Shown here: positions 24,769-37,889 of the stretch, piece after piece
How positions within the stretch are numbered: position 1 is the stretch's first letter
Layout: the number at the start of each line of letters is the position of its first letter
From: Collybia mongolica
Taxonomy: Eukaryota > Basidiomycota > Agaricomycetes > Agaricales > Clitocybaceae
Assembly (NCBI GenBank): GCA_013420905.1
Contig: JAAXNY010000008.1
Location: 1 to 64,000 of the forward strand
DNA length: 64,000 nt
Reading direction: 5' to 3'
The notes under the pieces: generated by a model
Told to the model about the DNA's origin: nothing
Databases searched by the model: none
Seen by the model: the letters and a program-made list of their open reading frames with translations, nothing else
Translations under genes and position numbers: made by a program

Positions 24769-25850
24769 TAATATGCAAGTTCAACTGCGCAAACAAAGTT
24801 TGCACCTAGTGTCGCTGTTATTGAGACGGAACGTCGGTGAAATTGACTAAATATACATACCGTATAGACGAGTGCCCAGAAATACCCAACGAGTCTGATC
24901 ACTAAGCTCCACAGTGCCCATCCATAATTTGCGCAGCGTGTTGATTGTGGTATCAGGAGAGCATGCGAAATTCTCGTCCTAAGAAAACAATATGGTGTTT
25001 ACTCTTCTCTTCCATGCTACAACATCTGCCTTCCAGTTTTTCCCCTCTTCGTAATCTTCTCATCACATCCGTAGTTGGAAAGATAATCTTGTCACCTGAT
25101 CGCCTCAGTGCCCATGGATCCTAGGCCACATCTGTTCCCACTAGCGACAGAGTCTCGGGTATACGGGAGGTGTGGACTGGGTTTCATATCCGCGAGCAAC
25201 AGCTCGGTGAGCCATTGTACCTGTGGAAAAGGCGGTCTATAACATTGCGTCGCGCGTATGTCCTCAGCGTATCAAGCCCAAAATTGAAAATCAGGCATAC
25301 CGATGAACCCCTAATCTTATATCCCTCGACCTCAGAAGTCCAGATTTGACTATCAAGATGTAGCGACGGCTTTGTTGTCGTGGGGGAAAGATAAGAAGTG
25401 AGTCCTCCCACGCCTGCAAAGCCGAACGTTTATCGTTATGTGACGCCTCACAAGTTCGTTGACACTCAGTCTAAACTCATATCAAGCAATTCAAGCCGTG
25501 TTTCAGTTCCTTCTGTTCCTCGAATAGAATCTTTCGGTATTGTTGGAAGGCCCCGGTGTCAATCTCTTCAAATGCACGATCGGTAAACCCTAGAAACCCC
25601 CGCCATAGAGTTATCTGCGCCATACAAGAAGTCGCGCACCCACAACAGCATCTAAAGTATTCATGGCCAGGATGATGGATGTTGAGCAAAATGAAATTCT
25701 AAGACGAACGTGCGCACGGACCAGACGCAATATGCACCTGACCGTGTTTATAATCACACGTGACCCCTGTCGCAACGAACAACGCGTCGACCATCTCATT
25801 CCTTTCTTGCATCATCCTACTCGCTACTCTTTCTTGACTACGTGCCCATA
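24769..25850. other. Intergenic region with minus-strand coding scraps
   Basis: It lies between the fragment and the coiled-coil gene. Minus-strand open stretches at 25184-25411 and 25611-25799 read partly like protein, but no gene could be built. It contains the short repeat at 25501-25590. Confidence 0.4.
25501..25590 (-). repeat. Short dispersed sequence, copy A
   Basis: About 85 bases that match 42145-42230 when read on the minus strand, with roughly nine differences. In one frame both copies read EEIDTGAFQ-YRK-LFEEQKELK, and the differences are mostly synonymous or conservative. It may be a fragment of a coding exon or a short retroposed element. Confidence 0.7.
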
Positions 25851-28800
25851 ATGGAGGAACAACGTAACTGCGGAACTATTGAAAATACAATGCCAAGCAT
25901 ACATAAACCCAAACTATTCTCCTTAACACAGAGCATGAATAAACGTGAAAATCTTGATTCTAATCACAGACGGCCGGCGCCTATCGATATCAATAGCCCA
26001 TTCAAGCCCCGGCGTAAGGCAGAATCTGACCTGGGCGCTAAACGCTCCCTCATCTTCCCGAATTTGCAACGTTTTCAACGACCGGCTCAGCAGCAACAAG
26101 AACCAAAACCGACACCCTTTTTTAGTTTGTTAAAACCGAATATACCAGCAGGAACCTCGACTTCGCCTTCTAATACCAGCTACTACTATACCAAGGCCGC
26201 GCATATAGTTGACCATGGAACGAAAGTTGAACCGTTATGTACGTCCAGTGGAATTTTACTACCCTTTTCCCGATAAATCGTCACTTTTTTTAGCGGACCT
26301 TGAATTCTCTTCACCTCCTCCACCGTTTCAAGGCCCTCCTCAAATTCTCCCACCCCCGCCACCACCAACTGGACCTATTTCGAGACCTGGCTCGAGAGCG
26401 GCGTCAAGGCATAGGTCTGGTTCATCCACTTCATTTTCCCGAGAAGAGGGTTTCGCAAACTCTCCTGATTCTGCGGCACTGAAGTCAACCGGTCTTCCCG
26501 ATATTGCAATAAACGCACTTCGAGAGCTACAAACCGTCACTACGGAGCTCAACGACCAAGTACGTCCATCATTTTCACGCATATAACTACGCTACATGCA
26601 CATATATTGATTCGCGCTGACTTTCCTTTCGCTCACAGCGCCGTCAAGCACAAAGCCTACTCATCCAGCTGAATACTCTTAGTATGACTCACGACGAACT
26701 AAAGACCCTACACGAACGCCTCACTGAAGAACACGGTTCGACCCAGAAACAACTCTCAGTAGCGAAGGCTGAATTAACCTCCGTCAACGAGCTTGCGACC
26801 AGATCGAATGCGGAGATATCTGCCGTCAGGGACGATTTGACCTCCTCCCGGCAGCAGCTCGAATTAGCACAAAAGGAGCTTGGGTCCATTCAGCGTATTG
26901 TAGAGGAACTCAGAGCCGAAGCTACCAGAGCGAGGGAGAGACTGAAGCTAGAACGAGAAGAGGCGAAGAAGAGATTCGGGATGGCTCGGAAAGGCTTAGC
27001 CGATATGAACGACAGGTCAGTTGTTCCCGAGCTCTTGGATACTTCTAACGGCGCGTCTCCGCAGCTACAAAGAACTCCGAACGATGTTCGAACATCTTCG
27101 AGTTTCGTATCAAAGCTCGCAGGATCTCCTACAGGAGATGAGAATGGCTCGTTCAGCAGCCGCTGACGGACTTGGTGGTAAGTTGTACAGTTACTTCCTC
27201 TGCCGTTGGGGATCACGAGCGTTTTCGTTAGTTCTCGAGCCCTTGCTAGACGAAGGCGGCCCATACGCTCGAGCATCTGAAGTTAAATCGCTCATTTCTG
27301 AGCTGCGAGATGAGATCGCAGATTGTGAGTTTCTATGAAAACTTTTTCTAAATTGACGGAGGAATTTGTAGCCCACCGTGTCAACGACCTTTTGCGAGAC
27401 AAGCTGCACTACCAGTCCTCTCAACTGGCTCAAGCAAAAGAACGCACGCTGGAGTTGGAAGAAACCGAGCGGTTACGGCTAGGCGAGCTCGTCGGGATCT
27501 TGAAGGTTGAGCGCGGGGACACCAACGGCAGGCAAGAGGAACTGTGTGCGTCGGCATATATTACGTCGCCTATATCACTTTACTGAGTCGGCTCTTCTAT
27601 TCCTAGTGGGGAAGGTGGAGTGCTTAGCAGCTCGCCTTGTAAAGCGGGAAGAGGAGACCATAGATGTTCTTGCCGAGGCGGCTGGGTTGGAGGCCAGGCT
27701 CTGTCTCGCTAATTCTACGTGCGCTTTTCGTTTTACTGTATTTGAGGGGGTTAAAGGACACGTCTGCATTAGACTCGAAGACGTAAGGAAGGCCTTAGAA
27801 GATTCACATGCCGAGGTGGCTACCCTTCAGGGTGTCCAAGAAGAGTTAGTGAAACAAGTGCTTTATAGTCAAGATATACTCAAAAATAGTGTCTTTTTTT
27901 GCAGGAAACGAACACTGGAAACCCGCCTTGACAACTTAGCAACTAAGTTCACATACGAACAAGACGCTTTACGCACGTAAATATTGACTCGACACGCTTT
28001 TCCATTTCTGTCTTATATCCTCATGAACGGTACTTGTAGGGCTCTTGCAGAGCTAGATGACGCTCGGGGCTGCGGCCAGGAAAACATGGCCATCATCATA
28101 ACGCTGAAGAATGATGTCAGAGTGCTCGAACATGAGAAAGTTATATCTACCGCGGCGTATGTATTAGTAATAGTTCACCGTTCATGTGCTGATCGCTCGT
28201 TCTTCAGACTTCGCGAGGCACAAGTCGTACGGGAGAAAATCGAAAACCAACTTACCGCTGAAACGGCGCGGAAGGAAGCGTTGGAGGGAGAGATAGAAAA
28301 ATTAAGGCAACGAGACGCAGATCGTGAAGTGAAGTACGTCTTTCTACCTCCTTTCTCCTGGGAAAAGCTCTGACGATCCAACTAGGATCAGAGATTCGAA
28401 CTCGAGTATGGCAGCTCTGCAGGAGCGTTTCGATGCGCAGGCCATTACGCTCCGTCTAGCCAAGGAACATTGCGGAGATGTTCAGGTATGGTTGTTTACA
28501 ACCCTCGCGTTTATTAGTTACCAAGTGTCCACCGTACAGGATTCTTGCAAAAAGGCTGAAGACGCGTTAGCAGCTGAAACCGCCAAAGTTATCTCCACGC
28601 GAGCAAGAATAGAATTGCTTGAGGACGAACTAGTCAAGGTTAATGCGAAGAGCGCGAGTCGTAAAGAAGTCCGAGATTCTGAGATCGCTAAAGGGGCGAT
28701 TGCTCAAGCGAAGGTCGAGGCGCTCGAAACGGAGTTGGCGAAATCTGCGAAGGAAAGCACAGATCGCGAGGGTCTCATGCAGGATTTGCGGAAACGCGTC

Positions 28801-30634
28801 GAAAAAGATATGGAAAAAGCTAGGAAGGATGTGGCTGATCGCGAAGAAACGTCCGTATCATTCATTTTTTTCGAAGTCAGTACTCACAAGTGTCGTTCTG
28901 GTCCAGGCTTCGTCAAGAACAGAACCGCGCGATGTTGCTTCAAGACAGGTACGACGCCCAAGTGGCCACTCTACGAGCAACGAAGGAACACTGTAATGAA
29001 TTACAAGTTTGTTTCCTATGTGGTTTGTAAAATCTATCGGCTAATGGAACGCTTACTATAGGAACGTTTAACTCTTGCCGAAGCATTTTTCGCTGTATGT
29101 TTGCGTTCTATCACTAGATGTAACAACAGTGAATATCTCTCTGATATTTTAGACCAAGCTGGCGTCGGCCACTGGGAGGCTTGAGGCCGAGCTCGCCGTA
29201 CTCAAGGAACGAAACTCCGCGATCCATCAGATGCTCGATGACGTTAAGAACGAGTCTTCTACGCGACAGGCGGTGTTTGTCGGAGCCTCCGTTGACTTCG
29301 AGAAGAAGCTAACGAAACAGGAAAACTTTAATGACCAATTGATCCACGCAGAACGCAGTCGTGGCGATGCCCTTGAACGAGAAGCTGCGGACGCGAAGAG
29401 AATGGTGGCGGAGCTTAAGGGGCACGTTGAGGGACTTCAAGAACAGCTTCGACAAGCAACCGCGCAGGGGAAAGGTATCGAGGTGGAAAAGATGTCATTG
29501 TTGAATGATAAGATCGAGGAACTGGAAAGATCAAATAAGGTACTCATCCTGCGAGCTGGGAGCCTGAAGGAAAGATATTCAAGAGGTGATTTGGTGTGTC
29601 TTTTGTTTTCCCTCCCTAACTCCTATACTGACACAAATGTAACGTAGAGTGACGACGAAAAGGATTTTATCGGCTACTTGATGAAGGTCTCATACTCCCT
29701 TCACGAACAAGAAGACGTGGCGAAGGAGAATGAACTTCGAAGGGTCTGAACATTCGTTGTCTTCGATTTGTGTTTATATCTTCATCGCTGATTATATTCT
29801 AGAGGGAAAATATGATAAACAACCTTCAAGTGAGGGTCCGAGAGCTTGAATCCAGCCTTGCACGCGTCTTGAAGGAAAGGGAAGCTCAGATTGGTGGTAT
29901 GACCAAGTCGATGGTCGACTTATCGTTATGGATGTCATCAAGTCCATGTGTACCTGATAATGCGGTAATTCTAATTGTTGAAGTCGAACAAAAGGTCTGA
30001 CACCTAGATATCCCTCCAGGAGTCCAGTATTCGATTAAATCCAGTCAATAATCCCGAAGATAATGTGAAGCCACCCATCACCGTTCCAATTCTTCCGGTT
30101 GCACCGAATGTGTCTTCCACCGTTCCTTCAGGACCTATTGGCACCCCTCCTTCCGTCAAACCCTCGGATTCAAATTCAATCGTTAACCCTGTCCCTACGA
30201 AGTCGAGGGCCAGGACCAAATCTAAGGTCGAAACTTCAAAACCACCGCCAATCCCGAAACCTCAGTCGACGTTTTCAACACTTGCTTTAGATTCGGAATC
30301 TGAGGAGGATGTCCCATTATCTGAACTCTCGGATATATCAACCGTTCTTGGAAAGCGAGATAGGATCCCTTCGCCAGCTAAGGAAAAGTCAAATGGTGCG
30401 AGACCAAGGGTAGCGTTATTTTGTTCCTTTTTACGCGAGCGATTATTGATATGTCGACAGAGGAATACAGCTCGGCAAGTCGGGTCGGTACCTTCGTCGC
30501 AACAAGCCGCCTCCGCCATCCAGAAGAAGAAGGTAAGTTAGCGCTGGAAAAATGTTTCTAGAATTCGGCGTGTCATTGACGAACATCTGTAGACTGCAGA
30601 CCCGACGAAACCAAAAAAGAAGCGAAAACAATGA
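25851..30634 (+). CDS. Long coiled-coil protein with C-terminal NLS, about 1238 aa, 20 exons
   Basis: Twenty exons join without a phase conflict, from 25851-26238 and 26294-26559 to 30461-30532 and 30593-30634 (TGA). Introns are about 48-79 bases. The N-terminal 215 residues are Pro/Ser-rich and probably disordered (PPPPFQGPPQILPPPPPP). From exon 3 (26639) to exon 17 (29964) the product is almost continuous heptad-like helix rich in E, K, L, A and Q. The tail is Pro/Ser-rich, then acidic, and ends in a basic cluster PTKPKKKRKQ, a likely nuclear localisation signal. Exon 8 includes a stretch with a possible retained intron (27858-27905). Disordered head, long coil and basic tail fit nuclear scaffold or meiotic axis/transverse-filament proteins, but no family motif supports that. 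The next gene converges on it. Confidence 0.8.
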
Positions 30635-30998
30635 ATCTCTACGATGATCTCAGTTGCTTTGTGTTTGCCTACCCTCATCCGTTGGTGGTTTGTTGACCTC
30701 TTTGTCGCTGCTACTTTTCTGTCCATCGAGGTTATTGTAGTTCATAATTCCTCGCAACCCCCTGTAGATTGTTCCCTTATCCAATTAATGTGTACATTTT
30801 TGTGGCCTTGTATTCAATTCGAAGCGTAAATTATTGACCGAGAATAAGAACGACAATGAATCAGGATTCGAGAAATAGTGTATATGTGACTATGATGGTA
30901 GTGATAGAAATCTCGTTATATTACCTAGAGGAGAAAATCAGAGATAATCTGATGTACTCGAGTATCTGTATGAGTGGAATGCAGCGGTTTGTTGGTGA

Positions 30999-32044
30999 CT
31001 ACCACGCCAATTTCTGGCCGTCTATGTTCAAAAACTCTCCTCCATCTTTGCCACGCGTAGCTTTCTCCACGACTTGGAGAAGTAGTGGCGCTGCTTCGTC
31101 TGCAGAAATAGCCGTAGCTTCTTGGATCGGTCCCAATGTACCGCTTGTATCCAGCTCTCGGTTCGAACGAGCTATTTTTTAGAAAATCAATGCCAGAAGC
31201 TTATGAGGGCCACCGTTTGCGGGAGTACTTACACATGTCTGTATCTACTATCCCGGGCGCAAGGGGAAAGCATACTATGGTAAAACGCTGTAAGGACCTC
31301 CAAAACCAACCTGAATTACCAGAAATGTGTACCGAGCCAGTCGTTTTCAAAATGTATCTTCCTAGCAATGTAGTTGACGGCAGCTTTGCTTGCACCATAG
31401 CACGTGTATCCGAGAGGAAGAGAGATATACGCCGTCAAGCTCGCCGCCCCCGAGGTTATTGGAATGAACCGGGGAGATGATGTGCTTGCTTTGAGGAGAG
31501 GAAAAACAGCTTGGAAGAGAACAAGCATTCCAGTAGCGTTCACCTGGATATAAGGCTTAGGATGACAGAGTGGATCAACCAAAATGCGGGGGTCTCATTC
31601 ACCTCTAAATGATTCCGCATCTCACTAACTGGGGTCTCAGCTGCCGGTCCCATATATGTGGAAATACCTGGTCATGTTTCAATTATAATTATAGAGGGTT
31701 TGGAAATTGCATAAAACAGACCTGCGCAGGAAATAACAGTGTCAAGATGGCCATGCTTGGTCTCTATCGCTTTCGCCAGCGCCCTGTTAATTTCCTCATC
31801 GCCAGAGATGTATTTGATGGCGGTGATCTTCCCGGGAAATTTTGCAGACAGCTCTTGCAAACGAGTTGCAGCAGAAGGATCACGCGCTCCAGCAAAGATA
31901 GAGATATCAGAGTTGGTAGTAGCTAGATTGTTTACGAGCGATAATCCTGCAAAGGTTGGTGATATATGTATAAGCATAAAACGTGAACTGAGACATACCT
32001 ATGCCGCGGTTAGCGCCAGTAATAAGGTAAACTTTTGGAGCCAT
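30999..32044 (-). CDS. Short-chain dehydrogenase/reductase (classical SDR), 253 aa, 6 exons
   Basis: Exons in gene order: 32044-31999, 31946-31722, 31667-31603, 31543-31333, 31274-31233 and 31171-30999. Together they give 253 residues, the normal length. The nucleotide-binding motif TGANRGIG starts at residue 9. ISCAG sits where NNAG usually stands. ITSGAAS supplies the catalytic serine and YGASK the catalytic Tyr/Lys pair, and FPLAPGIVDTDM gives the PG motif. Classical SDRs catalyse NAD(P)H-dependent oxidation or reduction of alcohols and ketones in the cytosol; the substrate cannot be read from sequence. The enzyme looks intact. The gene is divergent from the DUF6534 gene (441 bases between starts) and converges with the coiled-coil gene (364 bases between stops). 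Confidence 0.92.
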
Positions 32045-32485
32045 TTCAAGCGTTACAATTAACAGGCGTTGTGTGATGAATATATGGAAACCACGCGGAC
32101 ACAGTGGTGTTTAAAGTATCACTAAAATCCTGAGAACGGTCCGCCCCAGCTAGGTTAATTTCGCCGCTCTGGATCCAAATCAAATCATGTTGGCCTTTCC
32201 CTATCTCCCCTTCTTGATGATTATCAGACCTGTCACTCAATCAATTGATTTGGCTATTTAAAGTACACCCGCCCACACCCACTCATGTCCTTTCATTCGG
32301 AAACCGTTATAAATAGTATGACGGTCGACCACTGGAGCTAATAGTTTTGATACGTGCACAATGCCTGCGTCGAAATTCAGGAACAGGAGCAAACATTCCC
32401 AAAAAGAATACAGCCTTTCCTCACGTATATAGCCGCTTCGTATTCCATTTGCGTTCAAAGGTCTCAGCATTCTTCTTCTCTGACC
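32045..32485. promoter_or_regulatory. Shared divergent promoter region
   Basis: This 441-base gap lies between the start codons of the dehydrogenase (-) and the first DUF6534 gene (+), so it must contain both promoters. Short AT-rich tracts are present but no clear TATA box or operator is visible. Confidence 0.4.
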
Positions 32486-34445
32486 ATGTCCGACCAACTA
32501 ACAATTTCTATCGTAGGATTGACTCCATTTCTGATTGGTGTGTCAGCGCCCTTCCATATTAGTCTTCTTTTTCACATGTTCATTATATAGCAATCACCAT
32601 CTGTGCACCGTGCGTTTTCCGTCCTTCGAGTATGCTCAACTTCGACGCTAATGGGCTCTTTCAGACTATGGTCTGTTATTATTGCCCAAACTTCGGCCTA
32701 TTACCGTACCTATCCTAAGGATAGAGCCTTTCTCAAGTATTTGGTATATATAAACTTTTACGCTCCACGTACGACACTTATCCTCGGCTCGGCGCAGGTG
32801 GGATTCTGTCTGTAAGAGTATCTTGCTATCCCATATCGACAACCGTGCAAAATAATTATTTCAGGTTTCTGAGCACGGTTCAATTGGTGACAATCGCATA
32901 TATGGTCTACTTCTGGATGATCATATGTCGCACTCCACCAAACTACCCTTACTTGGCGTACTCAAACAGTAAGTGAAGGCATGAATTTGTGTGGAAGTTT
33001 CGTTCTCATTTGAATGAAAAGGAGCCTGATTGTTGTCAGTGGCATTTCATAGTACGACCTTTCAACTAAGATTCATGCTGCGATTACAGGTTCCAGCGTA
33101 TGTTACCGTAAGTGTTCTACTGCGTATTCATGATATGCCTGTTCTTACTTCGGAATCTTATTAGTATTTCCTTACGACAGTCGTTCAATGGTGGGTTTCG
33201 CTTAACCTCGTCGCCTCCATTTCTGAATATCGACGCCCAGCTTCTACGCGATGCGAGTGTGGTTCGGTATGAATTCTATCACGATCATCAACATCCCACA
33301 GTTGATAGAAAGCTTCAGTGAGTGGGAAAAATATATTCTTAGTTGCGGTCATTGTAGGTGTCTCATTATCAGTCATATGTTGTACTTACCCTCTTTTAGG
33401 TTTTTCTCGCATTCACTCAACTGGGTAATTCCTCTACCATGACCGTTCTTTCCCTATAACTCATGTTTTTCTGCGATTAGGAGGCGGATTCGGTGAGCGT
33501 CATATTATATTTCAGGAAAGAATCTAATAAGAAAATGCAAGCTCTTGTTAGCTATATGTGTGTATTCTTCATGGGTCATACTACGCTTCTGACTGGTATT
33601 CAAATAGGATAACAGTCGACTCCATTATTGCTGTTTACTCGCACTTTAACCATGTACAGGCGATCCCCCACCTTCAGGAATATCTCTCACTCTGTTTTAG
33701 ATTGCTGGAATTATCGAGTTGGGGAGCAGCATGCTCTGCGATATCATTATTAGCACATCCTTAGTGATCTATCTCCGAAAGAACCGAAACCAATCATATA
33801 CTTTCCGCAGGTGAGTAATTCAGTACAATCTACAACTCATATAAGTTGCTGACATTTGTTTAAAGAACAAGGCTCGCTCTTGACAGGCTTGTATTATATT
33901 CCGTTAACATTGGCCTTGTAACGAAGTATGTCCTTTCCTGGGCTCTGCACGGCGATCTCACTCCGAGTGTCCAGCATCCTGGCTTTAGTGAATTTGGTTA
34001 CGGTGTGTCTCAGGCATCTTATCAGACTTGATCATTTCTAACTGTCAATGTCTAGTGGCTTGCTGCGCCGGAATCTGATTTTACATGGGCGGTATTCCAC
34101 TCCGCTTTGGGGAAAGGTGTGTATTTTCGCATTACCGTCCTGAAAGAATGGTGGCTGACCAGCTCTAGTTTACGTTAACTCTATGCTTGTGTCGTGAGTA
34201 ACATATAACCTTCCTGACTCCATCTAAATTCGTGTTTCTCTGGTAGACTCAATGCACGGCACAAAATCCGGGAGGATCTGAGCGGCGTCAATTACATCAC
34301 ATCCACGTCAAGGTTTGATGTTGATGGTAAATAGTAAATTGCATTCATTCTCTGCGAGACTGATGCCCTTTGAATAGGCACGACAACCCGACATCACGGG
34401 GGGGAGGTGCAGATGATCGATATCCCCAGCACCCGATCTGTATAG
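32486..34445 (+). CDS. DUF6534-type seven-span membrane protein, 309 aa, 19 exons
   Basis: Nineteen exons of 12-110 bases, all in phase, give 309 residues. Exons: 32486-32537, 32591-32609, 32665-32743, 32798-32811, 32865-32968, 33040-33107, 33165-33190, 33241-33266, 33319-33353, 33400-33424, 33481-33492, 33616-33653, 33701-33810, 33866-33925, 33975-34002, 34056-34116, 34169-34193, 34247-34326 and 34378-34445. Family hallmarks appear in order: AYYRTYPKDRAFLKYL after the first helix, VVQCFYAMRVW, the helix pair ending SLVIYLRKNRNQSYTFRRT, then LDRLVLYSVNIGLVTN and the signature GKVYVNSMLVSLNARHKIRE. These proteins are greatly expanded in agaricomycetes and have a GPCR-like topology but no established function. 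The gene looks intact. The long intron at 33493-33615 could hide one more small exon. Confidence 0.85.
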
Positions 34446-35850
34446 CTTACAACTGTATGTTATCTATCAAGTTTGGTGGTATAGAACGAATTCTTTGTCT
34501 GTTTGTACTTATGCCGGAACCAACTTGATCGGCCAAAGTCGGATTTCCGAACTGAATGCGCAAACTGGCTCGAAAGATCGTCGAGAGAAGCATATCGGAA
34601 CAGAGGTAGATGCGGCGTCGACTCTTCCTTCACGGTGAAAACATCTCTCGGAAGAATGTGGCGCTATAAAGTACGTCATCTCGGTAACTTTGAGCTGTAA
34701 ATCAGCATCATGTGTTGACATTGCATATTTGTTCCGTAACGCTCAAAGATTGTCGAAACGAGTCGGAGTTTCGGAGACTCAAACACTATCAACCATCTGC
34801 CTGGTTCCCCTCCCCATGGTCGCAACTCGCATGACTCAAACGTCGTTTTTGAGCCGCTCTGGCACCTTGTCGGTCACGCGAAATACCACAGAGCGCTGCT
34901 ATTACCATTGAGGAAATGGGGAAAAGAAGGACGATTGATTACCTTGCTCAAAGATGTGGGAGTAACAGGCCGTTATCAATATTATCAATTAGCGTCCTAA
35001 CGCCTTTGGCAAAGATAACGCGTTATGCCATTGTATGTATCTCCTGTGTCCATTCTACTATTTTTACAATGTTTCCTCCATTTACTGGCATGTGCGACGT
35101 CGCATACCAGGTGATATGCATAGATTACTTCGTAGTTAAAAATGAACAACTCGAGAACACAAGATGTTGTACGCAACAAGGTCTGACAGGCGCAAGGCAG
35201 GTGAGTTGATAACCATCCATCATTGTTACGCTCCGGCGTAATACACCTTATTTTTACTTGACACTTATAGATTTTCATCAGGCATGGATACAAAGCAACG
35301 CCGGATCTGCGTCCCTTCAGATCAAGTAAGTGGTAAGTATCTGTGGATGCGTCGGAGCATTACACTAGTCGAACGCCCTATCGATATACCATGCGTGGAT
35401 TAACTTTGCTTGCTCGTTAGATATTTCTTCCAACTGGCTTTCCCTCTCCCAATACCACTTTACCTACAGAGAAATACACAGGATTCCAGTCGACCCCTAC
35501 TCCCCTCGTGGTTGGGGAATGACGTGCCGAAGTCCGGTCTTCCACACGAGTCTACCGGTGATTAGACTCCTATAAATGTATTTTTAAATTCGATCTTTCT
35601 ACCAGCACATCACAGGAGGGGTTGGTTGGATGTGCATATGTCTATAGTTCGAGTGTGTTTGTTTGAACTTTCTCCGACACCCTTCTTTTTTCTGGTGCCT
35701 TAGTTACCGTTACAGAGGTACATCACTGACCGTCTACTTATGCTCAACAAGATCCTTCGCTCGATCGGAAATGTTGTCCGAAGCGACGCCAGCGCTGGTG
35801 TCCCCAATTTAAACACGACTTGAACACAAGGGTGTATCATAACTTCAAAC
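34446..35850. other. Spacer between the two DUF6534 genes
   Basis: No gene resolved. An open stretch at 34515-34640 reads GTNLIGQSRISELNAQTGSK and might be a relic of a third family member's C-terminal tail. Otherwise nothing is recognisable. Confidence 0.4.
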
Positions 35851-37889
35851 ATGTCTTTCGTAACTTACAACGAGGAGCTTCACCAGCTTGATCGCACAGT
35901 CGGCGTCTTATTTGTTGGATATGTCGTTACAATGTCGCTTTATGGGTTCAATGCATATCGTATGACTCTCTTTGACCTCGCGTTATCTGGAACCACTGAT
36001 ATGCCCTTCGGAAGAGGTGTACATTTACTTTTCGACGCTACAAGGGGAACATTATATAAAGAAGAGTTCGGTAATTGAAACTTTAAGTCTTGATAATACA
36101 GTTGCTCAGTGAGACGAATCTAGGTTGCGCTTCTTGCGTGAGTCTCAAGACTTGGTCCGCTATTCACTGGCTCATTGGAAAGCAGTGCGTTGGATGCTGC
36201 CTCCGTAGGGCTCTGTAAGTACTATGTCCACCTGATCGCTTTCTGATAGACTTACTCCTTCATCAGTGACTGAAGCGTCAGAATCACCATGACCTGATGG
36301 TCTATTATACTGATATTAAGCTCCAGTGTTCATTTCTATATGGTATCGGAGTTCCCAACTAGCTCTCCTGCTGTGAAGCTCCCTCGAAAGTAAGCAACGT
36401 CTGCTCTCCCTCCATGTTCGCGAACTATGTATTTAGCCCTTCTGTAGAACGTTCGCTGTGGGTAAATAGCTGCTATTTTAGTCACATGTTTAACGCTTCT
36501 TATGAAGGCTGACAATGGACTTGCCGTTCGTTCCCTCGTTCCCTTGACCGAGAAAATTCTCACCACAGATCCTCAGGCCTTGATGATTTTTATTATCCAC
36601 ATGTACGCATTCATCCCAGTGTTCTCTATGGCGCTATACGATTTAAACATGTTGCTCTTAGATGCTATGCTCAAAGAATTCGTCGATGTGTGTTGACTAT
36701 ACTATTCGACTTCATTTACTCTAAGAGACATCTATCAAAGATCATGTTGCTGTTGCTGCCTTTGTTGTGAGTGGCAATAACTGTTTAACTTTTAGGTTTA
36801 CAAGTTGTGTTGCAGGAAGTCGTTTCCACAGCAGCCTTTGGTGAGGATTCCTTGAATTCGAATACCGAAGGTGTTAAAAGTTTCTATAGCCCTCGGAATC
36901 AGTGAGCTATATATAAACTAATTTCTACCAAACGCATTGAATCTACCTCAAAGTTATGTCGGTCAAGATGTGAGTATCCGGATAGACCCAGCAATATCAG
37001 GCCACAAATAATTTACTTATCCAGGGCAGGCCTTGAGGATTTTGATCTTATGGCGAAGGAACCTATGAAGGCAAGCATCATTTCTGTTCTTACTTTCGAG
37101 CTTCCTCAAGTATAGAAAATAGTCGATTACAGGATCCTGCCAGGGACTCACTTTTGTTGCGAGCCTCACGGCAAGCTACATGCTGTTTTCGAGCCATGAG
37201 CCAAGGAAGAACGCCTTCGCAACGGATAGGTTTTTTCAACCCCCATTTCCACAAAGTCATATTTTTGACCATCAATCATCTCATGAATATAGCTCCACGA
37301 TGCCATACGACTATTTGATAGAGATTGTCTGGGAAAGAGGTTTAGCCTCTACCATCGTTCAGCTTTCCTACTTCATCATTGTAGGTTGAAACTGTTCCGT
37401 TCATTCGCTATGCTGACTCCATCAAAGTTTATGGCTTCTCCTTCTGAACGGTTCTGGATGCCTTTCGAGGTTACTGCTCGACGGGGTGAGGTCTATACAA
37501 TCTGAGCTACTCATTTCCCTTAAAGCATGGTCCTTTTTAGTGTTCATGCTAAGCCTCGTAACCCTCTACATCGATCATGGGATATCCCAAGGACGAGAAA
37601 CATCCGATGATACAGTGACCTATCCGGTGTCCAAGAAGAGCGTGTCTCGTGGGCGAAGAAATACCTCGACAGGATTCTCTTCCCTTGGCGGCCAGACAGC
37701 CTCGTCTGATACTGTTGCGGCAGCGAGGGAGGTAAGTCAGCCTAAATAATAATATTCATTCATTTATCTAACTGCCCGCACAAAAAGAATGTATTTCACA
37801 TTCACGTCTCGAAGACTGTCGAGCAGGACATACCGTTTGGAGATTTCAAGAAGGTATTTCTTATTTTTTGGACTCGAAGTTGTTATTGA
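35851..37889 (+). CDS. DUF6534/DUF6533-like seven-span membrane protein, 368 aa, 18 exons
   Basis: Eighteen exons join in phase from ATG 35851 to TGA 37889. The first is 35851-35959; others include 36015-36070, 36183-36214, 36741-36766, 37025-37070, 37123-37229, 37293-37380, 37428-37485, 37541-37731 and 37788-37889. The product follows the same plan as the upstream gene: LDRTVGVLFVGYVVTMSLYGF, QVYIYFSTLQGEHYIKKSS, GIIMSVKMAGLEDFDLM, a helix ending SSHEPRKNAFATDR, then IVWERGLASTIVQLSYFI and SERFWMPFEV. It is strongly diverged: the usual asparagine-rich NSLLATLN signature is replaced by VFMLSLVTLYID. One intron (37071-37122) appears to use a GC donor. Exon 7 and the last exon end are the least certain. 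The protein is probably functional, in the plasma membrane or endomembranes; role unknown. Confidence 0.75.
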
